Positions 36,348 to 44,341 of a DNA stretch of 64,000 nt are shown here, piece by piece (position 1 is the stretch's first letter; the number at the start of each line of letters is the position of its first letter). Under the pieces are notes generated by a model that was not told where the DNA came from, searched no databases, and worked only from the letters and a program-made list of their open reading frames with translations. This DNA comes from Variovorax sp. RA8 (lineage in GTDB: Bacteria; Pseudomonadota; Gammaproteobacteria; Burkholderiales; Burkholderiaceae_C), in NCBI RefSeq assembly GCF_901827175.1, contig NZ_LR594662.1, positions 4,898,001-4,962,000 of the forward strand, written 5' to 3'. The position numbers were made by a program, and so were the translations under genes.

Positions 36348-38642
36348 ATGAGTGCTTCCACGCTGGGCACCTCGGTGCCCCAGGTCAATGCGCGCTCCAA
36401 GGTCACGGGGCGCGCTCTGTACGCCGGCGACATCCAACTCCCCGGCATGCTGCACGGCAAGGTGCTGCGCAGCCCCTATCCGCATGCCCGCATCGTGCAC
36501 ATCGACGCGACGCAGGCACTCGCGCTGCCCGGCGTGAAGGCGGTCGTGACGGGCGCCGACGGGCCGCCGGTGCCCTGGGGCGTTCACCACAAGGAGCGGC
36601 TCACGCTGGCACGCGACGTGGTGCGCTTCGCCGGCGAGGAAGTGGCCGCCGTTGCCGCGACGAGCGAAGAAATCGCGCGCGACGCGCTGGACCTGATCCA
36701 GGTCGAGTACGAGGAACTGCCCGCCCTCCTCACGCCCGACGAGGCGCTGGCCCCGCAGGCGCCGCCGGTCCATCCCGGTCGCGCCGGCAACATCTCGCAC
36801 GAGATCCGCTTCGAGCGCGGCCACGTGGATGCGGCCTTCGCGCAGGCCCACCTGGTGCATGAGGCGACATACACCACGCATGCGCAATACCCAGGCTACA
36901 TGGAGCCGATGGCCTCCGTGGCGGCCGTCGACGCCGACGGCCGCCTGCAGGTGTGGACCTCGACGCAGTCCGCGTTCCTGGTGCGCGCCCGCCTGGCCGC
37001 GGTGCTCGAACTGCCGGTCTCCCGCGTGCGCGTCATCCAGGCGACCACCGGCGGCGGCTTCGGCGGGAAGATCATCGAGGACGCCAACAGCCTGATCGCC
37101 GGAGTGCTGGCGCTGCGCACCGGCAGTCCGGTACGGCTCGTCAACACGCGGCTGGAAGATTTCCTCGCCTGTGCAACCAGCGTGCCCGAGCGCATCACCC
37201 TCCGGCTCGGTATGGACCGCGAGGGCCGGATCGTTGCCAAGGACGTGCGCATCGTCGCCGACTGCGGCGCCTACAGCGGCTTGTCGGCGGAAGTCATGCA
37301 TGTCAGCGCGATGCGCAGCGACAACATGCACCGCAACGGCAACGTGCGCTCGCACGCCACGCTGGTCTACACGCACACGCCGCCGCACGGCGCCTTTCGC
37401 GGCTTCGGCGGCACGCAGATGCTGTTCGCGCTGAACAGCCATATCGACGCCATGGCGCGCCAGCTGGACCTCGATCCGCTGGAGGTCCACAGGCTCAACG
37501 CGATCGAGCGCGGCGAGACCTCAGTGCATGGTTGGAAGATCGGCAGTACCGGGCTGGCCGAGTGCCTTGCGCAATGCGCCGACGCGATCGGCTGGAGCGG
37601 CAGGCGCAGCCGAAACGCTGCCGTGCAAGTCGCAAAGCGGCGCGGGCTGGGCCTGGCCGCGGCCATGCACGTGAGCGGCAACCGGACCATCGGCGACTGG
37701 GACGGCTCCACCGTCATGCTGAAGATCGACGAGGACGGCCGTGTCGTCCTTCACAGCAGCGAAGCGGACATGGGCCAGGGGGCCATGACGATGCTGTCGC
37801 AGGTCGTGGCGCACGAGCTCGACATCCCGCTCGCGCATGTCCACGTCGTCCCGCCCGACACCGACAGCTCGCCCTGGTGCATCGGCTCGCTCGCCTCGCG
37901 CGTCACCATGGCAGCAGGCAATGCGGCCATCGTGGCGGCGCGCGCCGCGCGCGACAAGCTGCTTGAGCAAGCCGCAGCAATGCTGCAGGCACCGGTCGGC
38001 GAGCTGCAATGCGCGGGGGGCACGGTGCATGTGCGCGCAACGCCGCAACGCAGCCTCACGCTGGCCGAGCTGTCGCGCGCGCGCCTCTGGCGCCAGGGCG
38101 GTGAAGGCATCCAGGTCATCGGCACCTGGGATGCCAGGACCGAGATGTTCGACAAGAAGACCCTCATGGGCAACATCGCGCCGGCCTACTCCTTCGCTGC
38201 GCAGGCGGTCGAGGTCGAAGTCGATACCGAGACGGGACAGGTCACCCTTGTCGACAGCTTCGTGTCCGACGACTGTGGAAGGGCCCTCAATCCGCAGGCA
38301 GTCCACGGGCAGAGCAACGGCGCTGCGGCACAGGCGATCGGCTGGACGCTGTACGAGCGCCTGCAACTGGAGGACGGCCGCATCGCCAATGGCAACTTCG
38401 CCGACTACACGATGGCCACGTCCGACGCGCTGCCCATGCTGCGCAGCGGCATCGTGGAATCGAACGACCCCCATGGCCCCTATGGCGCCAAGGGCGCGAG
38501 CGAAACGGCGATCCTGCCCGGCCCGGCTGCCATCGCCAACGCCGTCTTCGATGCGGTCGGCGTTCGCATCACGGAACTGCCGATCACACCCGAGAAGTTG
38601 CTGGCCGCGCTGCGCCGGGGCGGGGAGCCGCGCCATGCGTGA
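36348..38642 (+). CDS. Xanthine dehydrogenase family molybdopterin-binding subunit (large subunit of a molybdenum hydroxylase)
   Basis: 764 residues. VNARSKVTGRALYAGDIQLPGMLHGKVLRSPYPHARI is the N-terminal substrate domain. GGGFGGKIIEDANSLI and GAFRGFGGTQMLFA are the molybdopterin loops. The C-terminus GAKGASETAILPGPAAIANAV carries the catalytic Glu equivalent (SE). It hydroxylates a substrate with water, passing electrons to the FeS and FAD subunits. The carbon monoxide dehydrogenase Cys loop is not evident, so it is not a CO dehydrogenase. Nicotinate-, quinoline- or isoquinoline-type substrates are possible but unproven. Overlaps the next gene by eight bases. Confidence 0.88.
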   Translation: MSASTLGTSVPQVNARSKVTGRALYAGDIQLPGMLHGKVLRSPYPHARIVHIDATQALALPGVKAVVTGADGPPVPWGVHHKERLTLARDVVRFAGEEVAAVAATSEEIARDALDLIQVEYEELPALLTPDEALAPQAPPVHPGRAGNISHEIRFERGHVDAAFAQAHLVHEATYTTHAQYPGYMEPMASVAAVDADGRLQVWTSTQSAFLVRARLAAVLELPVSRVRVIQATTGGGFGGKIIEDANSLIAGVLALRTGSPVRLVNTRLEDFLACATSVPERITLRLGMDREGRIVAKDVRIVADCGAYSGLSAEVMHVSAMRSDNMHRNGNVRSHATLVYTHTPPHGAFRGFGGTQMLFALNSHIDAMARQLDLDPLEVHRLNAIERGETSVHGWKIGSTGLAECLAQCADAIGWSGRRSRNAAVQVAKRRGLGLAAAMHVSGNRTIGDWDGSTVMLKIDEDGRVVLHSSEADMGQGAMTMLSQVVAHELDIPLAHVHVVPPDTDSSPWCIGSLASRVTMAAGNAAIVAARAARDKLLEQAAAMLQAPVGELQCAGGTVHVRATPQRSLTLAELSRARLWRQGGEGIQVIGTWDARTEMFDKKTLMGNIAPAYSFAAQAVEVEVDTETGQVTLVDSFVSDDCGRALNPQAVHGQSNGAAAQAIGWTLYERLQLEDGRIANGNFADYTMATSDALPMLRSGIVESNDPHGPYGAKGASETAILPGPAAIANAVFDAVGVRITELPITPEKLLAALRRGGEPRHA

Positions 38643-39507
38643 GTTCGACTTCCTGCAGCCGCGCACCGTGCCCGAGGCGAGCCGCATGCTCGCCGATCTG
38701 GGGGACGATTGCCGGGTGATGGCCGGCGGCACGGCCTTGCTGCTGGCCATGCGCCAGCGCATGGCGGCGCCGTCCCACGTGGTCTCGGCCATGCAGATCG
38801 AGGGGCTGCGCGGCATTTCCTTCGATGCGCGCGAGGGGCTGCGCATCGGCGCGCTGGTCAAGCATGCCGAGCTGGCACGCTCCGATCTCGTCCGGCGCCA
38901 CTACCCGATGCTCGCGGCGATGGCCGCGCAGGTCGCCAACCCGCAGGTGCGCAACCAGGGCACGCTGGGCGGCAATCTCTGCTATGCCGACCCTGCCACC
39001 GACCCGCCCGGCTGCTTGATGGCACACGGCGCGCAGTTGGTCCTGGGCAGCGCGCGCGGCCAGCGGGCCCTCCCGATCGAGGAGTTCCTGGTGGACTACT
39101 ACGTGACCGCGCTCGAGCCCGACGAGCTGGTGATGGAGATCCGCGTGCCGGCACCGCCCTCCGATGCCGACGGCCGCTACACGCGTTTCCTGCGTACGGC
39201 CGCGGAGCACAGGCCGCTCGCCAGTGTGTCGCTGATGACGCGGCGCGAGGGCGCGCTGTGTCGCGAGGCGAGGCTGGTCGTGGGCGCGTCGGTGCCCGTT
39301 CCGCGCCGGCTCGCCCGCGCCGAGGAGTTCCTCCGCGGCCGAACGATCACCGAGGTCGTGGCCACGGAGGCCGCCGACATCGTTGCCGCCGACATCGACC
39401 CCATCTCGGACATCCGCGGGAGCGCCAATTTCCGGCGCGACATGGTGAGGGTCGCCTGCCGCCGGACCATCGCCGGCCTGTTCGGCCTGACTGGAGAAAA
39501 CACATGA
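38635..39507 (+). CDS. FAD-binding subunit of the molybdenum hydroxylase (CoxM-type)
   Basis: 290 residues. FLQPRTVPEASRMLADLGDDCRVMAGGTALLLAMRQRM is the FAD-binding N-terminus with the conserved AGGT. QVRNQGTLGGNLCYADPATDPPGCLMA carries the GTLGGN motif, and the C-terminal CoxM domain ends with SANFRRDMVRVACRRTIAGLF. It carries electrons from the 2Fe-2S clusters to an acceptor. Its stop overlaps the ATG of the tiny frame at 39504. Confidence 0.92.
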   Translation: MREFDFLQPRTVPEASRMLADLGDDCRVMAGGTALLLAMRQRMAAPSHVVSAMQIEGLRGISFDAREGLRIGALVKHAELARSDLVRRHYPMLAAMAAQVANPQVRNQGTLGGNLCYADPATDPPGCLMAHGAQLVLGSARGQRALPIEEFLVDYYVTALEPDELVMEIRVPAPPSDADGRYTRFLRTAAEHRPLASVSLMTRREGALCREARLVVGASVPVPRRLARAEEFLRGRTITEVVATEAADIVAADIDPISDIRGSANFRRDMVRVACRRTIAGLFGLTGENT

Positions 39508-39569
39508 GCCGCACGGCCGTTCCGAAAGCGCACAGCACCGCAGCCCGCAGGGCGGAGGTTATCCAATGA
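39504..39569 (+). CDS. 21-residue leader-like peptide ending STAARRAEVIQ between the FAD and 2Fe-2S subunit genes
   Basis: ATG at 39504 overlaps the preceding stop by four bases (ATGA), with GGAG nine bases upstream as Shine-Dalgarno. The frame runs 21 codons and its TGA again overlaps the next ATG (39566) by four bases. So two coupled overlaps bracket it. Its last nine codons and the overlap match the frame before kynA in 25 of 27 nucleotides, the two differences being Phe/Ile and CAG/CAA. The strong GGAGG lies inside this shared part. The peptide has no Cys, is basic, and has no family I know. Confidence 0.55.
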   Translation: MSRTAVPKAHSTAARRAEVIQ

Positions 39570-40042
39570 GTCATCACACCATCGCCCTGATCGTCAACGG
39601 GCAGCGGCAGGAGGCGGACGTCCCCGCGCGCAGGCTGCTGTCCGACTTCCTGCGCGACGATCTTCACCTGACGGGCACCAAGCGCGGCTGCGAGACCGGC
39701 GTCTGCGGTGCCTGCTCGGTGCTGATCGACGGCGAGGTCGTGAAGTCCTGCCTGTCGCTGGCGGCGCACGCGGACGGCTGTGCCGTCACTACGGTGGAAG
39801 GGCTGGCGCAGGATGACCGGCTGCACCCTTTGCAGGAAGCCTTCATGCGCTGCGGTGGGCTCCAGTGCGGCTACTGCACGCCGGGCTTCCTGATCGCCTC
39901 GTGCGCGCTGCTGGCACACAACCCCGCACCATCGGTGCATGAGGTGCGCCACGGCCTCAACGGCAACCTGTGCCGCTGCACCGGCTACAGCCAGATTGTG
40001 GAGTCCGTTCTGGACGCCGCGGAGAAGATGCATGGAAATTGA
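39566..40042 (+). CDS. [2Fe-2S]-binding subunit of the molybdenum hydroxylase (CoxS-type)
   Basis: 158 residues. Holds two [2Fe-2S] clusters: the plant-ferredoxin type in KRGCETGVCGACSVLIDGEVVKSC, and the second in LQCGYCTPGFLIASC and GNLCRCTGYSQIVESV. Both Cys sets are complete. The Shine-Dalgarno GGAGG lies within the overlapping leader-like frame. The gene ends 11 bases inside the CoxG-like gene. Confidence 0.96.
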   Translation: MSHHTIALIVNGQRQEADVPARRLLSDFLRDDLHLTGTKRGCETGVCGACSVLIDGEVVKSCLSLAAHADGCAVTTVEGLAQDDRLHPLQEAFMRCGGLQCGYCTPGFLIASCALLAHNPAPSVHEVRHGLNGNLCRCTGYSQIVESVLDAAEKMHGN

Positions 40043-40598
40043 GAAGACCCTGGCCTTTGCCGCACCGCCCGCGCGGATCTGGGCGCTGCTGCTGGACCCC
40101 GAGGTGATGGGCGGCTGCGTTCCCGGCATGCAGTCGATCGAGGTGGTGAGTCCCACCGAGTACAAGGCCTTGATGGCGGTGAAGATCGCCTTCGTGAGCG
40201 CGAAGTTCAAGCTGAGGACGACGATCCTCGAGCAACGCGCGCCATGCTACCTGCGCTGCGAAGGTACCGGCGAGGACGCCTCGGTGGCCAGCTCGCTCAA
40301 GCAGCAGAGCGAGATGTTCCTGGCCGAACAGGCCGACGGCAGCACCGAGCTGCGCATGAAGGTGAAGGTCGACGTGCTGGGTCGGCTGGGCAGCTTCGGC
40401 CTCAGCGTCATGAAGACCAAGGCTGACCGCATGTGGGATGAGTTCGGGCAGAACCTAGCGAAGCGGATCGAGTCGCAGCAGGAGGCACCGGCCGAGACAC
40501 CGAACGCCCTCGAGGAGGAAGCCGTGCCACCGCCGCCGGAGAGCTTCGGCTGGTGGTCGCGCCTGCGCGACCGCCTGCAGCCGGCGACAAAGGGATGA
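40032..40598 (+). CDS. CoxG-like carbon monoxide dehydrogenase-associated SRPBCC protein
   Basis: 188 residues. The core MEIEKTLAFAAPPARIWALLLDPEVMGGCVPGMQSIE is a SRPBCC (START-like) fold of the CoxG family, which is linked to maturation or membrane anchoring of molybdenum hydroxylases. The C-terminal ~45 residues, rich in Glu and Pro and ending in FGWWSRLRDRLQPATKG, have an amphipathic look and could bind membrane. Its ATG overlaps the 2Fe-2S gene by 11 bases, and its stop overlaps the following molybdenum reductase gene by four bases. Confidence 0.88.
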   Translation: MEIEKTLAFAAPPARIWALLLDPEVMGGCVPGMQSIEVVSPTEYKALMAVKIAFVSAKFKLRTTILEQRAPCYLRCEGTGEDASVASSLKQQSEMFLAEQADGSTELRMKVKVDVLGRLGSFGLSVMKTKADRMWDEFGQNLAKRIESQQEAPAETPNALEEEAVPPPPESFGWWSRLRDRLQPATKG

Positions 40599-42922
40599 AG
40601 ATGAACACGCCTCCCGGCCATCGAACGATCCAGACAGCCTCCCACTGGGGCGTCTACAACGTGGAGATCGATCCGCGCGGCCAGATCGTCAGGACCACGC
40701 CATTCAAGGCCGACCCGCATCCGTCGAGGTACATGGCGAGCTTGCCGGAGACGGTTCGCAGCCCGCTGCGGATCAACCAGCCCCATGTCCGCGCAGGCTA
40801 CCTGCAACGCGAGAAGACGCGCAAGCGGGGCGGCGAGGCCTTCGTTCCCGTCGGCTGGGACGAGGCGCTGGACCTGGTCGCTGGCGAGCTGGCGCGCGTC
40901 AAGTCCCGATTCGGCAACGAAGCGATCTATGGTGGGTCTTACGGATGGGCCAGCGCCGGGCGCCTCCATCATTCCCCGAGCGTCCTCAAGCGCTTCCTCG
41001 GTCTGCATGGCGGCTACGTCGAAAAGCGCGGCAACCACAGCTTCGGGGCCGCGCTGCAGATCGCCCCCTACGTCCTGGGCCGCTCGGACATCACGGAGAT
41101 GGTGGTGCCCTGGCCCGACCTGGTGGCGTCGGCCGAGCTCGTGGTCATGTTCGGCGGTGCCTCGCTGAAGAACACCCAGATCGATGCCGGCGGCGCCGTG
41201 GCGCACGAGAGCCCGGACTGGTTCAAGCGCGCTCGCGCAGCAGACATTCGCTTCGTCAACATCAGCCCATCGCGCCAGGACCTGCCTGCGCAGGTGAAGG
41301 CGCAGTGGGTTCCACTGCGTCCCAACACCGACGTCGCCCTGATGCTGGGCATCGCGCACACGCTCGAGAAGGAAGACCTGTGCGACCGCAGCTTCCTCGC
41401 GACGCACTGCGAGGGTTACGAGCGATTCGAGGCTTATCTCATGGGACGCCAGGATGGCCAGCCCAAGGACGCGCGCTGGGCGAGCCGCATCACCGAGGTG
41501 CCGACGGAGGCGATCGAAGGGCTGGCGAGAACGATGGCCCGCTCGCGCACCCTCATCACGACCAGTTGGTCGATCCAGCGTGCCGACCACGGGGAGCAGC
41601 CGGTCTGGATGACGATCACGCTGGCGGCCATGCTCGGCCAGATCGGGCTGCCGGGACGCGGCTTCAGCCTGGGCTTCGGCGCGGTCAACGGCACGACAAG
41701 GCCGCACCACGACGATCTTCCGCGGCCGACGCTGCCCTTGGGTCCCAATCCCGTGAAGGCCTATGTGCCGGTCGGACGCGTGGGCGACATGCTGCTGCGT
41801 CCGGGCGCGACGATCGAATACGACGGCAAGACCATCACCTACCCGGACATCAAGCTGCTGTACTCGATCGGAGGCAATCCCTTCCATCACAACGGCAACC
41901 TCAACCGGTTCCTCGAGGCCTGGCAGCGGCCGGACACGGTGATCGTCCACGAGCCATGGTGGAACCCGGCCGCCAGGCATGCGGACATCGTGCTTCCGGC
42001 GACCACCACGATGGAGCGCAACGACATCCTGGCGCAGGAGTACACGCCTTTCTGGATCGCGATGAAGCAGGTGATCGAGCCCGTGGGCCAAGCGCGCAAC
42101 GACTTCGACATCATGGCGAGCCTGGCGGCCCGCCTGGGCTTCGGCCCAGCCTACACGGAGGGGCGGGACGAGTTCGGATGGCTGAAGCACATGTACGACG
42201 GCGCGCGTGCGCGAGCCCGGGTCCTCGGCTTCGACCCGCCGGAGTTCCAGGCTTTCTGGGAAGCAGGGGCATGCGAGTTTCCACCGCCATCCGAGGCCAA
42301 GGTCCTGCTCGGCGACTTCCGGCGCGATCCCGCCGCGCACCCGCTGTCCACGCCGTCGGGGCGGATCGAGATCTTTTCGAGCACCATCGCCGGCTATCAC
42401 TATGCGGACTGCCCGCCACATCCGGCATGGCTGGAGCCCGCCGAGTGGCTGGGGTCGCGAACGGCGTCGCGCTTCCCGCTGCATCTCCTCTCGAATCAAC
42501 CGACACCGCGGCTGCACAGCCAGCACGATCACGCCCCCGCCAGCCGCCAGGGCAAGGTGTCCGGGCGGGAGGCGCTGGCTATGCATCCCGACGATGCGAC
42601 GACACGCCGGCTTGCGCAGGGAGACGTGGTGCGGGTCTTCAACGATCGGGGCGCGTTCCTCGCGGGAGTGGTCGTCGCGGACCACCTTCGCCCCGGCGTC
42701 GTCCAGATCTCGACCGGCGCGTGGTACGACCCCGCCGAAGGCGGCCAACCAGGCAGCCTCGAGAAGCACGGCAACCCGAATGTGGTCACGCTTGACGGTG
42801 GCACGTCGCAGCTGGCGCAATCGACTGCCGTCCAGACGGTGCTGGTGCAGGTCGAAAAATGCGAATCGCCGCCGCCGGTCACCGCATTCGCCTTGCCGCG
42901 GTTCGCCTCCCGTCCCTCCTGA
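40595..42922 (+). CDS. Molybdopterin-dependent oxidoreductase of the DMSO reductase family, BisC/TorA/DorA type
   Basis: 775 residues. No FeS domain and no twin-Arg signal; the chain starts with HRTIQTASHWGVYNVEIDPRGQIV, as in the single-subunit biotin sulfoxide reductase BisC. GGSYGWASAGRLHHS contains the expected Mo-ligand Ser (residue 115). KRGNHSFGAALQIAPYVLG, the MGD site, GGNPFHHNGNLNRFLEAWQRPDTVIVHEP and the C-terminal TGAWYDPAEGGQPGSLEKHGNPN are typical. It likely reduces an S-oxide or N-oxide in the cytoplasm. It is translationally coupled to the CoxG-like gene. Both enzymes need the same cofactor family but different forms (MCD or MPT versus bis-MGD). Confidence 0.9.
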   Translation: MKMNTPPGHRTIQTASHWGVYNVEIDPRGQIVRTTPFKADPHPSRYMASLPETVRSPLRINQPHVRAGYLQREKTRKRGGEAFVPVGWDEALDLVAGELARVKSRFGNEAIYGGSYGWASAGRLHHSPSVLKRFLGLHGGYVEKRGNHSFGAALQIAPYVLGRSDITEMVVPWPDLVASAELVVMFGGASLKNTQIDAGGAVAHESPDWFKRARAADIRFVNISPSRQDLPAQVKAQWVPLRPNTDVALMLGIAHTLEKEDLCDRSFLATHCEGYERFEAYLMGRQDGQPKDARWASRITEVPTEAIEGLARTMARSRTLITTSWSIQRADHGEQPVWMTITLAAMLGQIGLPGRGFSLGFGAVNGTTRPHHDDLPRPTLPLGPNPVKAYVPVGRVGDMLLRPGATIEYDGKTITYPDIKLLYSIGGNPFHHNGNLNRFLEAWQRPDTVIVHEPWWNPAARHADIVLPATTTMERNDILAQEYTPFWIAMKQVIEPVGQARNDFDIMASLAARLGFGPAYTEGRDEFGWLKHMYDGARARARVLGFDPPEFQAFWEAGACEFPPPSEAKVLLGDFRRDPAAHPLSTPSGRIEIFSSTIAGYHYADCPPHPAWLEPAEWLGSRTASRFPLHLLSNQPTPRLHSQHDHAPASRQGKVSGREALAMHPDDATTRRLAQGDVVRVFNDRGAFLAGVVVADHLRPGVVQISTGAWYDPAEGGQPGSLEKHGNPNVVTLDGGTSQLAQSTAVQTVLVQVEKCESPPPVTAFALPRFASRPS

Positions 42923-43087
42923 ACGCGCTTGTCCCGGCGGCCCGTGAAGCCCGCTTCTCGAGTGCATTCATCGGCCCGGCGTGCACCGGGCCCGAAGAAC
43001 TTGATACTCTCCCCCATGGCTCGGCATCATTCGGTTGCAGTTGGCTTGACTCACCGCCGCCGGGCATGCCGATGACAAGGAGACTCC

Positions 43088-44335
43088 ATGAGCGCCCATT
43101 TTGCCGACGACGAACTGGCCCTCCTGCGCGAGCACGGCATCGTGCTCTTCGCCGAGCGGGTGATATTCGACGCCCGGCCCCCGATGACGGTCGAGCAGAT
43201 CGCGGCCGTGCAGGAACTCTGCGCCGGGCCGCTCCCGCCCGAGCTCGTCGCGCTCTGGCAACGCACGGCGGGCGGCCGCATCGACTACGACCTGCATCTG
43301 CGCATCAACGGCTACGAGGAGGCCGTGAGCTGGGCCGAGCTGTTCTGGAAAGGCAGCGGCGCAGACCATGACCTCCAGGACTGGATCGAACACGAACAGC
43401 AGAACGCGCGTGAGGCGGCCGCAGCCCGCGACCAGCAGTGGGACGGCAAGCTCACCGCCCTGCCCTTCGGCGGCTTCGAGTCCAGCGACCGGATCTACGC
43501 CGTGGTCGAGCGCGGCGCCGACTATGGCCACATCCTGGCCTGGAAGCAGGGCCTGCCCGAGGCCTGGGCGCATGCGATGCACGAGGACGGCCTGACCACC
43601 ATCGCGCACGACCTGCCCGCCGCGTTCGCCATGCTGCACCTGGACGAGGACCCTCTCGAGCCCGCCGGCGACTATTTCACCGGACAGGCGCTGCTCGAAT
43701 ACCTCGACGAACGGCACCAGACGCACGGGCTCGCGCTCGAGCTGGTGGACAAGCTGGTGGCCTTCTACCGTCGCGCGGTGGTCGACTGGCGCACGCCGCT
43801 GGCCGCGGGCACGCTGGCCAGCGACGGCGCTCTCTCGCGCATCGCCCTGCGTCACGCGGTCGCGACCGACGACAAGGCGCTGGTCGAGCGGCTCGCCGCC
43901 AACGGCGTGCCGCTCGACGGGCCGCTGCAGGGCAGCGCGCTGGCCACCGACCTGGCCCTCGCCCACGGCGCGCACCATGCGGCGGAAGCGCTCGCGCGCG
44001 CGGGGGCGCCCGTGTCGCCCGATGCGCTCGACGCCATCGACAGCGCAGTTTCGCCAGAGCTCGTGGCCCTTCTGCTGGAGCGCGGCGCCCGGCCCAGCGC
44101 GACCGCGATCGCCGAATGCGTGGCCTGCGGTGCGCCCGCCGCGGCGCGGGTGATCGCCGACGCCTATCGGAAGCAGCACGAGGACCTGCCTACGGCATTC
44201 GAGACGGTGCGCCAGGACATGCTGGCCGACCTGGAGAGCTCGCTGGCCGAAGTGCGCACCGGCAAGCGCAGCCACTACCTCGGCGCCGAGGGCCTGGCCG
44301 AGCGAGTCGACCACCTGCAGAGCTTCAGTCTCTGA
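43088..44335 (+). CDS. SMI1/KNR4-like domain plus ankyrin-like repeats, function unknown
   Basis: 415 residues. Residues ~35-190 look like a SMI1/KNR4 domain: AVQELCAGPLPPELVALWQRTAGGRIDYDLHLR, then GHILAWKQGLPEAWAHAMHEDGLTTIAHDLPAAFAMLH. From ~265 the chain has short helical repeats (LRHAVATDDKALVERLAANGVPLDG, then AHHAAEALARAGAP and LVALLLERGARPS) resembling ankyrin units. SMI1-type proteins often act as immunity proteins for polymorphic toxins, but no toxin is beside it. A good AAGGAG precedes ATG 43088. It stands alone, 165 bases from the operon above. Confidence 0.7.
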   Translation: MSAHFADDELALLREHGIVLFAERVIFDARPPMTVEQIAAVQELCAGPLPPELVALWQRTAGGRIDYDLHLRINGYEEAVSWAELFWKGSGADHDLQDWIEHEQQNAREAAAARDQQWDGKLTALPFGGFESSDRIYAVVERGADYGHILAWKQGLPEAWAHAMHEDGLTTIAHDLPAAFAMLHLDEDPLEPAGDYFTGQALLEYLDERHQTHGLALELVDKLVAFYRRAVVDWRTPLAAGTLASDGALSRIALRHAVATDDKALVERLAANGVPLDGPLQGSALATDLALAHGAHHAAEALARAGAPVSPDALDAIDSAVSPELVALLLERGARPSATAIAECVACGAPAAARVIADAYRKQHEDLPTAFETVRQDMLADLESSLAEVRTGKRSHYLGAEGLAERVDHLQSFSL

Positions 44336-44341
44336 GAAGGT

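Noticed and set aside
33533..39570. The repeated 27-nt core as an insertion-sequence end or recombination duplicate
   Set aside because: Each copy sits precisely at an overlap with a start codon and keeps the reading frame and Shine-Dalgarno; no transposase, target duplication or longer homology is seen.
36348..40042. Carbon monoxide dehydrogenase (coxMSL)
   Set aside because: Gene order differs (large-FAD-FeS), and the Cys-containing active loop of true CoxL is not evident.
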